64,000 nt of DNA. Source: Palsa-504 sp963789225 (GTDB lineage: Bacteria; Actinomycetota; Actinomycetes; Streptosporangiales; Streptosporangiaceae). Positions 6,973-15,916 of the stretch are shown in pieces; the stretch's first letter is position 1; every line of letters begins with the position of its first letter. Location: positions 682,001 through 746,000 of the forward strand of contig CAWBKD010000046.1 of NCBI GenBank assembly GCA_963789225.1, read 5' to 3'. A model generated the notes under the pieces. That model did not search any database, was not told the origin of the DNA, and was given only the letters and a program-made list of their open reading frames with translations. A program made the position numbers and the translations under genes.

Positions 6973-9900
6973 TTAGTCGGCGACGGCTGAGTAGGCGACC
7001 ACGCCGCGGCGCATGGCGTCGATCGCGGCGCGAGCGGTCGCGGACAGGCTGCGTGGCGCGGGAACGGCAGGCGGGACCAGGGAGCTGCCGTGGCGGGGGG
7101 CGGGGGTCGTGAGGGCCTCGGCAGGGCCGGAGGAGACAGGCTCGGAGGAGACGGACCCGGACGCGGCGGACCCCGAGAAGACGGGCTCGGAGGAGACAGG
7201 CTCGGAGGAGACGGACCCGGACGCGGCGGACCCCGAGAAGACGGGCTCGGAGGAGACAGGCTCGGAGGAGACGGACCCGGACGCGGCGGACCCCGAGAAG
7301 ACGGGCTCGGAGGAGACAGGCTCGGAGGAGACGGACCCGGACGCGGCGGACCCCGAGAAGACGGGCTCGGAGGAGACGGACCCGGAGGGGGCGGGGTCGG
7401 AGGTGGGGGGGTCGGAGGGGGCGGGGGGCTGGGGGGCTAGGGGGCGGCTGGCCTTGGCTATCTGCTCTAGGAGGTCGATTAGTTGCTTGACGCTGCGGAC
7501 GAAGTTGCCGGGGGTTAGGTCGGGCGAGGCGTCTAGGACGGTCTCCAGGGTGGCGCCGCGGGCCCAGCGGTAGGCGGCCCAGGCGAAGCCGAGATCAGGG
7601 GCGCGCAGGAACGACAGGTCGTTATCCTTCTCGAGCTGATCAAGCACGCCCCAGGTCCGGACCATGGCGGACAGCGCCTCGGGCACCCGGCCCTTGGGCA
7701 GCCGGGGCGGGTGAGCATCGTCCGGCTGCCGAGACTCGAACGACAGGGCGGACACGCACGCGGCCAGTTCCGCCGGGGACAGGCCGTCCCACAATCCCTG
7801 GCGCATGCACTCGGCGGCCAGCAGGTCAAGCTCGGTGTACAGGCCGGCTAGGCGCTGGCCGTCGGCGGTGACCTTGTCCCCGGCCAGGTAGCCGAGCCGC
7901 TCCAGGACGGCGCACACGCGGTCGAAGGTCCGCGCGATCACGTGCGAGCGCCCGGCCATCTTGCGCTCCAGGGCCTCGGCCTCCCGCCGCAGCCGCCGGT
8001 AGCGTTCGGCGTACCTGGCGTGTTCCTCCCGGTCCGGGCAGTCGTGGCACGGGTGCCTGCGCATCCGCCGCCGCAGCTCGGCCACCTCGCTGCCAGCCGC
8101 GTCGGCGTCGGTGTGGGCGCCGTCGTCGCCCCTGGGCGTACGCCCGCCGTGGCTGACGGCCGCGCTATCCAGCCGGTTCCGCATGGTAGCGGCGAGGTCC
8201 TTGCGGTGCTGCGGCGAGCGCGGGCTGAACGAGCCGGGAATCCTGATCTTGTCGATGACCTCGGCGGGCACCGAGAAGTCGGCCAGGGACAGGCGCCGCA
8301 CCTGACGGCCCTCGGTCAGCACGAGCGGACCCGGGCCGCCGGGTACCGCCGGGTCGGGGTGCGGGGCGGAGTGCAGGCCGCGCTGGAGGACGACGGCCAG
8401 GCCGGCCCGCCTGCCGCCCGGGACGCGGATGATGTCTCCCGGGCGCAGGAGCGATAGCGACCTGGCTGCTTCGGCCCGGCGGGAACTCGCACGGGCGCGG
8501 GAGAGATCGCTCTCTCGTTCGGACAAAAGGGCTCTTTGATCTGCGTATTCGGCGAAGTCTCCTTTGTCGCAGGTCATCTTGGCGGCGAGTTCGGCCATGG
8601 CCTGGCGGTTCTTGCGGACCTGCCGGGCCAGGCCCGAGACGCCCCGATCGGCCTGGAACTGCGCGAACGAGGACTCGAGGAAGGCCGAGGCCCGGGCCCG
8701 CCCGGCCCAGCCGGTCAGGTTGACGGCCATGTTGTAGGAGGGCCGGAAGCTGGAGTTCAGCGGGTAGGTCCGGGCGCTGGCCAAGCCGGCCACCGCCCCT
8801 GGATCCATCCCCGGGTGCCACAGCACGACCGCGTGGCCCTCTACGTCGATGCCGCGCCGGCCGGCGCGCCCGGTCAGCTGGGTGTACTCCCCCGCCGTCA
8901 GGTTGGCGTGCGTCTCGCCGTTCCACTTGTCGAGCTTCTCGATCACCACCGTCCTGGCGGGCATGTTGATGCCGAGGGCCAGCGTCTCTGTCGCGAACAC
9001 CGCGCGGACCAGCCCGGCGGCGAAGAGTTCCTCGACGACCTCCTTGAACGCCGGCAGCATCCCCGCGTGGTGCGCCGCGATCCCGCGCTTGAGCCCCTCG
9101 AGCCATTCGCCGTAGCCGAGGACGGCCAGGTCTTCGTCCGGGATGTCGGCGGTGCGGCGTTCGGCGGTCCGCTGGATCGCCTCGGCTTCCTCCGGCATGG
9201 TCAGCCGCAGCCCCGCGCTCAGGCACTGCTGCACCGCCGCGTCGCAGCCTGCGCGGCTGAAGATGAAGGTGATCGCGGGCAGCAGCCCGTCGTTGTCCAG
9301 GCGCGAGATCACGTCGGGGCGGTAGGGCAGCCGGAGGCGGCGCGGCCGATGGCCGCCGCGGCCGGGCCGGCCGGGGGCCTTGCGCTCGAGCCAGGTGTCG
9401 CGCTGGGCCACCCGCAGGAGTTCGGGGTTGACCCGGGTGTGCTCGTCGTCGATGAATAGGTCGTACAGCCGGTGCCCGGCCAGGACGTGCTGCCACAGCG
9501 GCACCGGGCGGTGCTCGTCCACGATGACCGTCGTGCCGCCGCGGACCTGGTCCAGCCATTCGCCGAACTCCTCGGCGTTGCTCACCGTCGCCGACAGCGC
9601 CGCCACCAGCACCGACTCGGGCAGGTGGATGATCACTTCCTCCCAGACCGCGCCGCGGGAGGAGTCCGCCAGGTAGTGCACCTCGTCGAGGACGACGTAG
9701 CCGAGGCCGGCCAGCGCCGCCGAACCCGTGTACAGCATGTTGCGCAGCACCTCGGTGGTCATCACCACCACGGGCGCGTCGCCGTTGATGCTGTTGTCCC
9801 CCGTGAGCAGCCCCACGGTCGTGGAGTCGTAGCGCCGGACCAGGTCGGTGTACTTCTGGTTGGACAGCGCCTTGATCGGCGTGGTGTAGAAGCACTTGCG

Positions 9901-10119
9901 CCCCTGGGCGAGCGCCAGGTGCACGGCGAACTCGCCGACCACCGTCTTGCCCGAGCCGGTGGGCGCGGCCACGAGCACGCCGCAACCCGCGCTCAGCGCA
10001 CGGCAGGCGTCCACCTGGAAGGCGTCGAAGCCGAAGTCGTACAGCCCGCGGAAGGTGGCGAACTCGGGGTCTGACTGCCGTTCGCGGGACGCGGTGTACC
10101 GTTCCGCCGGAGTGGCCAT
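6973..10119 (-). CDS. helY: HelY-type superfamily 2 RNA helicase (DSHCT domain)
   Basis: This 1048-residue DExH helicase is of the Ski2/Mtr4-like family, called HelY in mycobacteria, and is likely an RNA-processing enzyme. Walker A APTGSGKT is at residues 52-59, DEVH at 145-148, followed by SATVSNAEEF, ALGINMPARTVV and QLTGRAGRRGID; the C-terminal DSHCT domain ends in TARAAIDAMRRGVVAY. The ATG at 10119 follows the tatC stop by 35 bp. It is longer than typical HelY (about 900 residues) because about 120 Ser/Glu/Pro-rich residues, including four identical 20-residue units (about 918-997), split the DSHCT domain between QIAKASR and LSATARA. The last gene of the pafBC-tatAC-helY run. Confidence 0.92.
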   Translation of the reverse strand: MATPAERYTASRERQSDPEFATFRGLYDFGFDAFQVDACRALSAGCGVLVAAPTGSGKTVVGEFAVHLALAQGRKCFYTTPIKALSNQKYTDLVRRYDSTTVGLLTGDNSINGDAPVVVMTTEVLRNMLYTGSAALAGLGYVVLDEVHYLADSSRGAVWEEVIIHLPESVLVAALSATVSNAEEFGEWLDQVRGGTTVIVDEHRPVPLWQHVLAGHRLYDLFIDDEHTRVNPELLRVAQRDTWLERKAPGRPGRGGHRPRRLRLPYRPDVISRLDNDGLLPAITFIFSRAGCDAAVQQCLSAGLRLTMPEEAEAIQRTAERRTADIPDEDLAVLGYGEWLEGLKRGIAAHHAGMLPAFKEVVEELFAAGLVRAVFATETLALGINMPARTVVIEKLDKWNGETHANLTAGEYTQLTGRAGRRGIDVEGHAVVLWHPGMDPGAVAGLASARTYPLNSSFRPSYNMAVNLTGWAGRARASAFLESSFAQFQADRGVSGLARQVRKNRQAMAELAAKMTCDKGDFAEYADQRALLSERESDLSRARASSRRAEAARSLSLLRPGDIIRVPGGRRAGLAVVLQRGLHSAPHPDPAVPGGPGPLVLTEGRQVRRLSLADFSVPAEVIDKIRIPGSFSPRSPQHRKDLAATMRNRLDSAAVSHGGRTPRGDDGAHTDADAAGSEVAELRRRMRRHPCHDCPDREEHARYAERYRRLRREAEALERKMAGRSHVIARTFDRVCAVLERLGYLAGDKVTADGQRLAGLYTELDLLAAECMRQGLWDGLSPAELAACVSALSFESRQPDDAHPPRLPKGRVPEALSAMVRTWGVLDQLEKDNDLSFLRAPDLGFAWAAYRWARGATLETVLDASPDLTPGNFVRSVKQLIDLLEQIAKASRPLAPQPPAPSDPPTSDPAPSGSVSSEPVFSGSAASGSVSSEPVSSEPVFSGSAASGSVSSEPVSSEPVFSGSAASGSVSSEPVSSEPVFSGSAASGSVSSEPVSSGPAEALTTPAPRHGSSLVPPAVPAPRSLSATARAAIDAMRRGVVAYSAVAD
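7130..7369 (-). repeat. Four identical 60-bp tandem repeats inside helY
   Basis: The units at 7130-7189, 7190-7249, 7250-7309 and 7310-7369 are identical base for base, followed by a partial unit to about 7387. In the helicase they encode SEPVFSGSAASGSVSSEPVS. Perfect identity implies recent expansion, so the copy number may vary between strains or be collapsed in assemblies. Confidence 0.95.
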
Positions 10120-10154
10120 GAGGTCCAGACTAATCGGCTGGGGCAGCCGGGCCG

Positions 10155-11069
10155 TCAGTTGAGGGTGTCGTGCGTCTGGTTGGTGTCGAGGTCGAGCGGG
10201 GACAGCTCGTCGTCGGCCAGGCCGGCGTAGGGGTCGGGGTGCCGCCTGGCCCGGCGCCGGTCGTTCTGCCACACGATGAACTCCGCCACCTCGACCAGGG
10301 CCACGCAGCACCCGCCGAGGATCAGCATGGTGGACGGGTCCGGGCTCGGGTTGGCGATGCCGGCGATCAGGAAGACGCAGAAGATCATCACCCGGCGCCA
10401 CTTCTTGAACCGCTGGTGGCTCAGGATGCCGGCCAGGTTCAGCATGACGATGAGCAGCGGCAGCTCGAAGGCGATCCCGAAGGCAATCATCATCGTCGCG
10501 ACGAAGCTCATGTACTGGTCGACCTCGACGATGTTCGCCACCCCGGTCGGGGCCAGGCCGAGCAGGTAGTGCATCGACCGGCCCAGCGACCAGTAGGCCA
10601 GCAGGTTACCGGCCAGGAACAGCGGGACGGCCGTGCCGATGAACAGGTAGCTCCACCGCTTCTCCCTGGCGTACAGGCCCGGCGCCACGAAGGCCCAGAT
10701 CTGGTAGAGCCAGATCGGCGAGGACACGATGACCGCGACGATCACGGCAACCTTCACGTGCAGGTAGAACGGATCGATTGGCCCGTCCAGGGCAAGTTCG
10801 TTGACGCCGAGCTTGGTGCACCCGGTGTACCCGCGGATCGTAGCGTGGCAGAGCGGCCGCTCGATGATGTTCCAGACCGGGGTGAAGTAGATGAACCCGA
10901 CGATCATGCCCGCAGCCAGGCCGAGCACCATCTTGACGACCCGGTTCCGCAGCTCACGGATGTGATCCATGAGCGGCATGCGGCCCTCGGGGTTCTGCTG
11001 CCGCTGCAAGCGCACGAAGCGCTCACCGACGATGCGGGCACCCTCGATGGCACCGGGGAGTTTCGCCAT
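10155..11069 (-). CDS. tatC: Sec-independent (Tat) translocase subunit TatC
   Basis: This 304-residue polytopic membrane protein recognises twin-arginine signal peptides. The family markers are PLMDHIRELRNRVV near the N-terminus and the long block from IAFGIAFELPLL through SPDPSTMLIL in the C-terminal half; multiple hydrophobic segments fit the six-helix TatC fold. The first 30 residues form a hydrophilic extension usual in actinobacteria. It lies 33 bp downstream of tatA, and helY follows, so tatA-tatC-helY are probably cotranscribed. Confidence 0.96.
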   Translation of the reverse strand: MAKLPGAIEGARIVGERFVRLQRQQNPEGRMPLMDHIRELRNRVVKMVLGLAAGMIVGFIYFTPVWNIIERPLCHATIRGYTGCTKLGVNELALDGPIDPFYLHVKVAVIVAVIVSSPIWLYQIWAFVAPGLYAREKRWSYLFIGTAVPLFLAGNLLAYWSLGRSMHYLLGLAPTGVANIVEVDQYMSFVATMMIAFGIAFELPLLIVMLNLAGILSHQRFKKWRRVMIFCVFLIAGIANPSPDPSTMLILGGCCVALVEVAEFIVWQNDRRRARRHPDPYAGLADDELSPLDLDTNQTHDTLN

Positions 11070-11102
11070 GACCGCTTCCGGCAGTAGGGCTGGGTTCCCT
11101 GC

Positions 11103-11483
11103 CTAGCCGGGCTGCTGGGTCCGGCTGGGCTCTGACGCCACCCCGGCCTGGACGGGCGAGGGTGAGGCGTCCATGGTCGCCGCGCGCTGCAGATCACGGA
11201 TCTGCTGCTGCAGCGCGTCGATCTGGGTCTGCTGGTCGAGCTGCGGCGGGGCCGCGGCGAGCTGCACCTGGGGGAAGGCATCCGCCGGCTCGGGCTGCCC
11301 CTGGAACGGGCTGCCCGGGGCACGCTCGTCGTCGTGCAGGCTGCTGACCTCGGTCTTCAGGATGCGCATCGACTTGCCGAGGGAGCGCGCCGCGTCCGGC
11401 AGCTTCTTCGACCCGAACAGCACGATCAGCACAACGGCGACGATCAGCACCTTCCAGGGGCTGTCGAAAAGGTCACCAATCAT
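11103..11483 (-). CDS. tatA: Sec-independent (Tat) translocase subunit TatA
   Basis: This 126-residue subunit forms the Tat pore with TatC. It has one N-terminal membrane helix (about residues 8-25), the FGSKKLPD hinge motif and an amphipathic helix (ARSLGKSMR). The ATG at 11483 is preceded by gaagaggac. It is longer than usual TatA (80-95 residues): the tail contains a predicted coiled-coil (QTQIDALQQQIRDLQRA) and a Pro/Ser/Gln-rich end. A TatB-like role is possible because of this tail, but the start MIGDLF and the hinge favour TatA. Confidence 0.92.
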   Translation of the reverse strand: MIGDLFDSPWKVLIVAVVLIVLFGSKKLPDAARSLGKSMRILKTEVSSLHDDERAPGSPFQGQPEPADAFPQVQLAAAPPQLDQQTQIDALQQQIRDLQRAATMDASPSPVQAGVASEPSRTQQPG

Positions 11484-11559
11484 GTCCGTCCTCTTCAGCA
11501 GGGAGACGTCCTTGGAGCCCGAGTCTACACGGCGGCCTGAAGGGAAGCAGTTGGTGCAG

Positions 11560-11646
11560 GCGGACGGGCTATAACTGCGAGTAATTCGGCGCGGTTCGCC
11601 ACGCGGATGGGTTATAACTTGCCGGTAATTCAGCGTAGTTCGCCAG
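11560..11646 (-). repeat. Imperfect 43-bp tandem duplication at the pafC stop
   Basis: Two adjacent units (about 11560-11602 and 11603-11646) align with roughly four bases in five identical: cggacgggctataact...taattcggcg and cggatgggttataact...taattcagcg. The pafC stop codon lies in the outer unit. The duplication therefore changed the protein's last residues. Confidence 0.75.
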
Positions 11647-12600
11647 GGCCGCCGCGGCCGCGTCGCGGATCTCGGCGGCCAGGTCGGGCGGCGAGACGAC
11701 CCGGCCGTCCTCGCCGAGCCGCAGCGCCAGCCGGCGGACCAAGCCGGTGTCCGGGGTGCGCAGCACCACCCGCAGCCTGCCGTCCTCCAGGTCGGATACC
11801 GACTCGCACGGGTAGTACTCGGCCACCCAGCGCCCGTGGGCGGACAGCTCGAGTTCGACGCGCACGTCGTCGTCCGAGGGCCGGAACAGGCCCTGGTCGA
11901 CGTCGCGGTGTTCGGCCTCGGCCGGGGGTGATTTAGGCACGTCGAGGACCTCGAGCGCGAGCACCCGGTCCAGCCGGAACAGCCGGACGGCCTCGGCGCG
12001 GTAGCACCACCCCTCCAGGTACGGCCGCCCCTCCACCACCAGCAGGCGCATCGGGTCCACATCACGCTCGGTCGCCTCGTCCCGGTGCGGGACGTGGTGG
12101 CGCAGGTGCACCCGTCGCCCGGCGGCCAGCGCGGCGCCGATGCGGGCGGCCACCCCCTCGGCGCCGCCGCCGTCCGGCATGTCGACCTGCACGGCGACCT
12201 GGGCGCTGGCCGAGGCGGCCTCCCCGGCGGCCGCCTCGAGCTTGGCGATCAGCCTGGACATGGCCGACCGGTCCTGGTAACCCGGCACCTCGGCCAGCAT
12301 CCGGAGCGCGACGAGCAGGGCGCTGGCCTCATCGACGGCCAGCCGCAGCGGCCGACCGATGGATTCGGCCTGGCTGACGACGATCTCGCCGCCCTCGTAC
12401 GACAGGTCGATCGGGCAGTAGGGGTCGGGGGCGCGCAGTTCGACGCACCACAGCAGGTTCAGGTCGTCGACCAGCTCGCGCTCGCTGACCCCGAACGCCG
12501 CCGCCGTCTCGGCTAGCCCGACCACCTTCCTGCTCACGACGTACGGGACCAGGGCCAGCAGCCGCTGCAGCCGTTCGGTGGACGTAACCGAGGCGCTCAC
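11569..12600 (-). CDS. pafC: WYL-domain transcriptional regulator PafC
   Basis: This 343-residue protein is the second half of the PafBC heterodimer, the activator of the LexA-independent DNA damage response in actinobacteria. An N-terminal winged helix (residues about 5-60) is followed by a WYL domain and a C-terminal WCX region. The GTG at 12600 overlaps the pafB stop codon as GTGA, so translation is coupled. The 3' end is altered by an imperfect 43-bp tandem duplication that spans the stop codon, giving NYAEL and NYSQL as repeated protein ends. Confidence 0.92.
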   Translation of the reverse strand: MSASVTSTERLQRLLALVPYVVSRKVVGLAETAAAFGVSERELVDDLNLLWCVELRAPDPYCPIDLSYEGGEIVVSQAESIGRPLRLAVDEASALLVALRMLAEVPGYQDRSAMSRLIAKLEAAAGEAASASAQVAVQVDMPDGGGAEGVAARIGAALAAGRRVHLRHHVPHRDEATERDVDPMRLLVVEGRPYLEGWCYRAEAVRLFRLDRVLALEVLDVPKSPPAEAEHRDVDQGLFRPSDDDVRVELELSAHGRWVAEYYPCESVSDLEDGRLRVVLRTPDTGLVRRLALRLGEDGRVVSPPDLAAEIRDAAAAALANYAELPASYNPSAWRTAPNYSQL

Positions 12601-13565
12601 GCCAGCACTCCCTTCAGCCGGGCGATCACGGCCTCGCGCAGGTCGGGAGGGTCGAGGACGACCGCGTCCGGGCCGCTGGCGGCGGCGTAGTCGGCGAACC
12701 CCCCCACGTCGGCGAAGCGCGTAGTCACGAGGTCCCACCCCGGCTGGTCCTCATCGGGGCGTACCTCGACCGCGCCCCGGCGCAGGCCGAACCCCGTGCC
12801 GGACCGGAGGCGGAGCACCGCCGTGCGGTCCGGTGCGGGCGTCTCGTCCCGGCCGCGGACCAGCTCGCGGACATCCGTCCCTTCCGGCACGGTCACGCTG
12901 CCCGCCGGGCCGCAGAACTTAACCGGACCGGAGATCCGGCCGAGCCGGAACACCCGGACGGCCTGGCGCCCGCGGTCCCAGCCCGCCACGTACCAGCGGC
13001 CGTGCCGGTTCGACACACCCCACGGCTCGAGCTCGCGGCGCTGCGGCTCGCTCCGGCCCGCGGCGAGATAGCTGAACGTGACCGGCCTGCGGTCCCTGAC
13101 CGCCTCCCAGAGCGGGCCGAAGGCAGGCTCGGGCGTCCCGAGCCTGGGCTCGATGTCGCTGCGGGCCTCGCCCGCCTCGAAGCTGGCCTCGTCGATCCCG
13201 GCCGCGCGCAGCTTCAGCAGCGCGCCCGCCGCCGCGCCTTCCAGCTGGGCCCGGCTCCACACCCGCGCGGCCAGGCCGAGGACCGCCGCCTCGTCCGCCT
13301 CGAGGTGCAGCTCAGGGAGCTCGTAGGCCTGGCGCCTGATCCGGTAGCCGGGATCGTCGTCGAACGGGTGGTTGACCCCGGTCTCCAGCGGGACACCGAG
13401 CTCGCGGAGGTCCTCCTTGTCCCGCTCGAACATCCGCTTGAACAGGTCATCCTGCTCCGGGTAGCCCGGCACCGCCGACCTGATCTGGTCCGCGGTCAGG
13501 TACCGCCCGGTGGACAGCAGGCATACGACAAGCCCGAGCAGGCGCTCGGTCTTGCGTCTCGACAT
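12597..13565 (-). CDS. pafB: WYL-domain transcriptional regulator PafB
   Basis: This 322-residue regulator pairs with PafC. The N-terminal winged helix begins MSRRKTERLLGLVVCLLSTG and contains LTADQIRSAVPGY; the WYL core is seen at PVTFSYLAAG through GRWYVAGWDRGRQAVRVFRLGR. A good ribosome binding site (GGAGGTGG) precedes the ATG at 13565. It heads the pafBC-tatAC-helY run, an arrangement known from many actinobacteria. In its family, PafBC activates DNA repair genes and the proteasome locus on damage. Confidence 0.93.
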   Translation of the reverse strand: MSRRKTERLLGLVVCLLSTGRYLTADQIRSAVPGYPEQDDLFKRMFERDKEDLRELGVPLETGVNHPFDDDPGYRIRRQAYELPELHLEADEAAVLGLAARVWSRAQLEGAAAGALLKLRAAGIDEASFEAGEARSDIEPRLGTPEPAFGPLWEAVRDRRPVTFSYLAAGRSEPQRRELEPWGVSNRHGRWYVAGWDRGRQAVRVFRLGRISGPVKFCGPAGSVTVPEGTDVRELVRGRDETPAPDRTAVLRLRSGTGFGLRRGAVEVRPDEDQPGWDLVTTRFADVGGFADYAAASGPDAVVLDPPDLREAVIARLKGVLA

Positions 13566-13594
13566 TCCACCTCCCAGGCCCTCCCCGTGCCACC

Positions 13595-13687
13595 ATGCTA
13601 GTCCGGGGGGGCGACCCCCCGGAGCCCCCCGGTCTTGGGGGGGACTGCCCGTCCCCCCAAACCCCTGGCCCCCTGGACGGCTACGCT
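13595..13687 (+). repeat. MITE-like palindromic element, copy B
   Basis: This stretch aligns over about 85 bp with the complete element at 60141-60228: shared blocks are CCGGGGGGGCGACC, CCCGGA, CCCCCCG, TGGG, CTGCCCG, CCCCCCA and CCCTGGCCC. Its ends are degenerate, so only part of the 13-bp inverted repeat remains. It sits between the pafB start and the DUF3866 gene and adds an open in-frame stretch (33 codons) upstream of the latter. Confidence 0.75.
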
Positions 13688-13693
13688 GCCAAC

Positions 13694-14809
13694 GTGATCA
13701 CATGGCGGAACGGCGTGGTCAGCGGGACGCGGCGCGAGTGGCCAGGCGCGATCGAGCTCGACGTGTCGGTGGACGGGACTACGTTCCCGGCGCTCGCCTA
13801 TCCGGCGCTCACCGGGTCCCCCCGGCCCGGCGACCGGGTCCTGCTCAACACCACCGCGCTCGACCTCGGCCTGGGCACCGGCGGTTACGCGCTCGTGGTG
13901 GCGGTGCCCGATCGACTGCCGCCCGATCCCGCCCTCGCCGGCCACCTGGTGAAGGGCCGGTACACGCCGCTGCAGGCCACCGTGCTCGGCGCGGACGAGC
14001 AGGGCTCGCCTTACCATGACGTGCTCCGCGACGCAGACGACCTCGGCGGGATGCCCGTGGTGGTGGCCGACCTGCACTCCGCTCTCCCGGCCGTCCTGGC
14101 GGGCGTCTTCGCTCCGCCCGAACGAGCTTTGGCCGGGAGCCCGGGTTCAGATCACGGCTCTCGCGAGGCGCCGCCCCGCGTGGTCTACGTCATGCAGGAC
14201 GGCGGGGCGCTGCCCGCCTGGTTCTCCCGGACCTGCGCCGCGCTGCGCGAGGCGGGGTGGCTGACGGCGGTGATTACGACCGGGCAGTCGTTCGGCGGTG
14301 ACCTGGAGACGGTGACCGTGCACACCGGCCTGCTCGCCGCCCGGCACGTACTCCGCGCCGACGTGGCGGTCGTCGCGCAGGGGCCGGGCAACCTAGGCAC
14401 GGGAACCCGGTGGGGCTTTTCCGGTGTCGCGGCGGGCGAGGCGGTCAACGCGACGGCGGCGCTCGGCGGGCGCCCGGTGGCCTGCCTGCGGGTCAGCGAC
14501 GCGGACCCGCGTGAGCGCCACCGCGGGATCTCGCACCACAGCCTGACCGCGTACGGACGGGTCGCGCTGGCCCGCGCCGACGTCGTCGTCCCGGGCCTGC
14601 CCGGGGAGTTCGGCCGCAGGATCGCCGCACAGGCGGGCCCGCTGGGCACGCGTCACGCGGTCGTCACCGTGGCGGTCGACGGGCTCGAGGCGGAGCTGCG
14701 GAAGTGCCCGGCCCCGCTGGCCACGATGGGCCGCGGCCTGGACGAGGACCTGGCGTACTTCCTGGCGGCGGCGGCAGCCGGGCGGTACGCCGCCCGGCTG
14801 CTCCACTAG
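13694..14809 (+). CDS. DUF3866 family protein
   Basis: This 371-residue protein belongs to the DUF3866 family, whose function is unknown. It starts VITWRNGVV and contains the family stretches GYALVVAVPD, LVKGRYTPLQ and the C-terminal RHRGISHHSLTAYGR. The GTG at 13694 is chosen because homology begins there; the frame is open upstream only because the MITE-like element is readable. No membrane helix or signal peptide is obvious, so it is probably cytoplasmic. It is convergent with the FKBP gene (9-bp gap) and divergent from pafB. Confidence 0.8.
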   Translation: MITWRNGVVSGTRREWPGAIELDVSVDGTTFPALAYPALTGSPRPGDRVLLNTTALDLGLGTGGYALVVAVPDRLPPDPALAGHLVKGRYTPLQATVLGADEQGSPYHDVLRDADDLGGMPVVVADLHSALPAVLAGVFAPPERALAGSPGSDHGSREAPPRVVYVMQDGGALPAWFSRTCAALREAGWLTAVITTGQSFGGDLETVTVHTGLLAARHVLRADVAVVAQGPGNLGTGTRWGFSGVAAGEAVNATAALGGRPVACLRVSDADPRERHRGISHHSLTAYGRVALARADVVVPGLPGEFGRRIAAQAGPLGTRHAVVTVAVDGLEAELRKCPAPLATMGRGLDEDLAYFLAAAAAGRYAARLLH

Positions 14810-14818
14810 GAGCCCTCG

Positions 14819-15850
14819 TCAGCCGGTTGAGCTCGCGGCGGCGCTCGGGGTTGACGCCGCAGCTGAGCTCGGGGTCGACACCGCAGCTGAGTTCTGGAAC
14901 GCGTCGAGGATGTCGACGACGTACACCAGGACGTCGGTGCCCTTGATGCCCGCCTGGGACGCCCCGGCGCTGCCGTAGCCGTCCTTGGGCGGGATGACGA
15001 GCAGCACCCGGCTGCCCACCGTCTGGCCGGCCAGGCCGGTGTCCCATCCGGGGATCACCTGCGGGGTGGAATCCTGGAAGATGAAGCCGAACGGCATGCC
15101 GCTCGTCCAGGAGGAGCCGAAGGTCTTCTTCGTCCGCCAGATGTAGCCGACGTACTGGGCGATGACGTACTGCCCCTTGGCCAGGACCGGGCCGGTGCCC
15201 TTGATGAGCGTCTTCACTTCGAGCGCGGTCGGCGGGTTCCCGGCCGGGATCGTGGCGACGGGAGCCTTGCCTGGCGTGGCGCTGACCGTCGGGAGGCCGT
15301 TCCCGCCGCTGGACACCGCAGTGCCCGACGCGGACGCGTTGGACGTGTACGACTTAATCACGTCGATGATGAACACGAGCGTGGTCTTGCCGCTCACGCC
15401 GAGCTCGGAGTCACCGCTCGTGCCGTAGCCCAGGGCGGGCGGGATGATCGCCAGGACGCGGCTGCCGACCTTCTGGCCGACCAGGGCATCCTCGAGGCCG
15501 GGGATCATCTGGCCGCCGACGATCGCCGGGTTCGTCAAGAAGGTGTTGGCCTTCAGCGAGGCACTCTTCCCCGTCCAGAAATACAGCACGAAGTTCGCGA
15601 CGAGGGAATCCGTCTTGGTCAGGACCGGGCCGGTGCCCGGAATGACCGTCTTGACGGTCAGCGTGTTGTTGGCCGCGAGCTTCGGGATATTGACGACGGG
15701 CGTCGCGCCGAACGCTCCGGTGACGGTCACCTTCGCGTTCGCGTTCACGGTGGGAGTCGGAGTGGTCACGGCGTTGGGCGACCCACCGCACCCTGCTAGG
15801 ACCAGGCTGGCCAGGACCGGGATGACGATAAGGCCTAGAAAGCGTCGCAT
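14819..15850 (-). CDS. FKBP-type peptidyl-prolyl isomerase lipoprotein, two domains
   Basis: This 343-residue protein is a membrane-anchored extracellular prolyl isomerase. The signal peptide ends in a lipobox LVLAGC (Cys 21), followed by a Thr/Asn-rich linker and two FKBP domains: the first around GQMIPGLEDALVGQKVGSRV, the second around PQVIPGWDTGLAGQTVGSRV. A Ser/Ala-rich tail with small repeats closes the chain. Location between pafA and pafB is conserved in many actinobacteria. It likely helps fold exported proteins; a direct link with the neighbouring Tat and Paf genes is not shown. Confidence 0.92.
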   Translation of the reverse strand: MRRFLGLIVIPVLASLVLAGCGGSPNAVTTPTPTVNANAKVTVTGAFGATPVVNIPKLAANNTLTVKTVIPGTGPVLTKTDSLVANFVLYFWTGKSASLKANTFLTNPAIVGGQMIPGLEDALVGQKVGSRVLAIIPPALGYGTSGDSELGVSGKTTLVFIIDVIKSYTSNASASGTAVSSGGNGLPTVSATPGKAPVATIPAGNPPTALEVKTLIKGTGPVLAKGQYVIAQYVGYIWRTKKTFGSSWTSGMPFGFIFQDSTPQVIPGWDTGLAGQTVGSRVLLVIPPKDGYGSAGASQAGIKGTDVLVYVVDILDAFQNSAAVSTPSSAAASTPSAAASSTG

Positions 15851-15916
15851 GGAGAAACCCTCAGGTGTATTGGACTTCGGCGCAGACAGCCTACTGGGGA
15901 TTTCGACCGGCGGGGT

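Noticed and set aside
7130..7369. CRISPR-like or regulatory repeat
   Set aside because: Units are contiguous, in frame and inside the helicase gene.
13595..13693. Upstream start giving a 404-residue DUF3866 protein
   Set aside because: The added residues are encoded by the MITE-like element and share its RGGDPPEPP signature.
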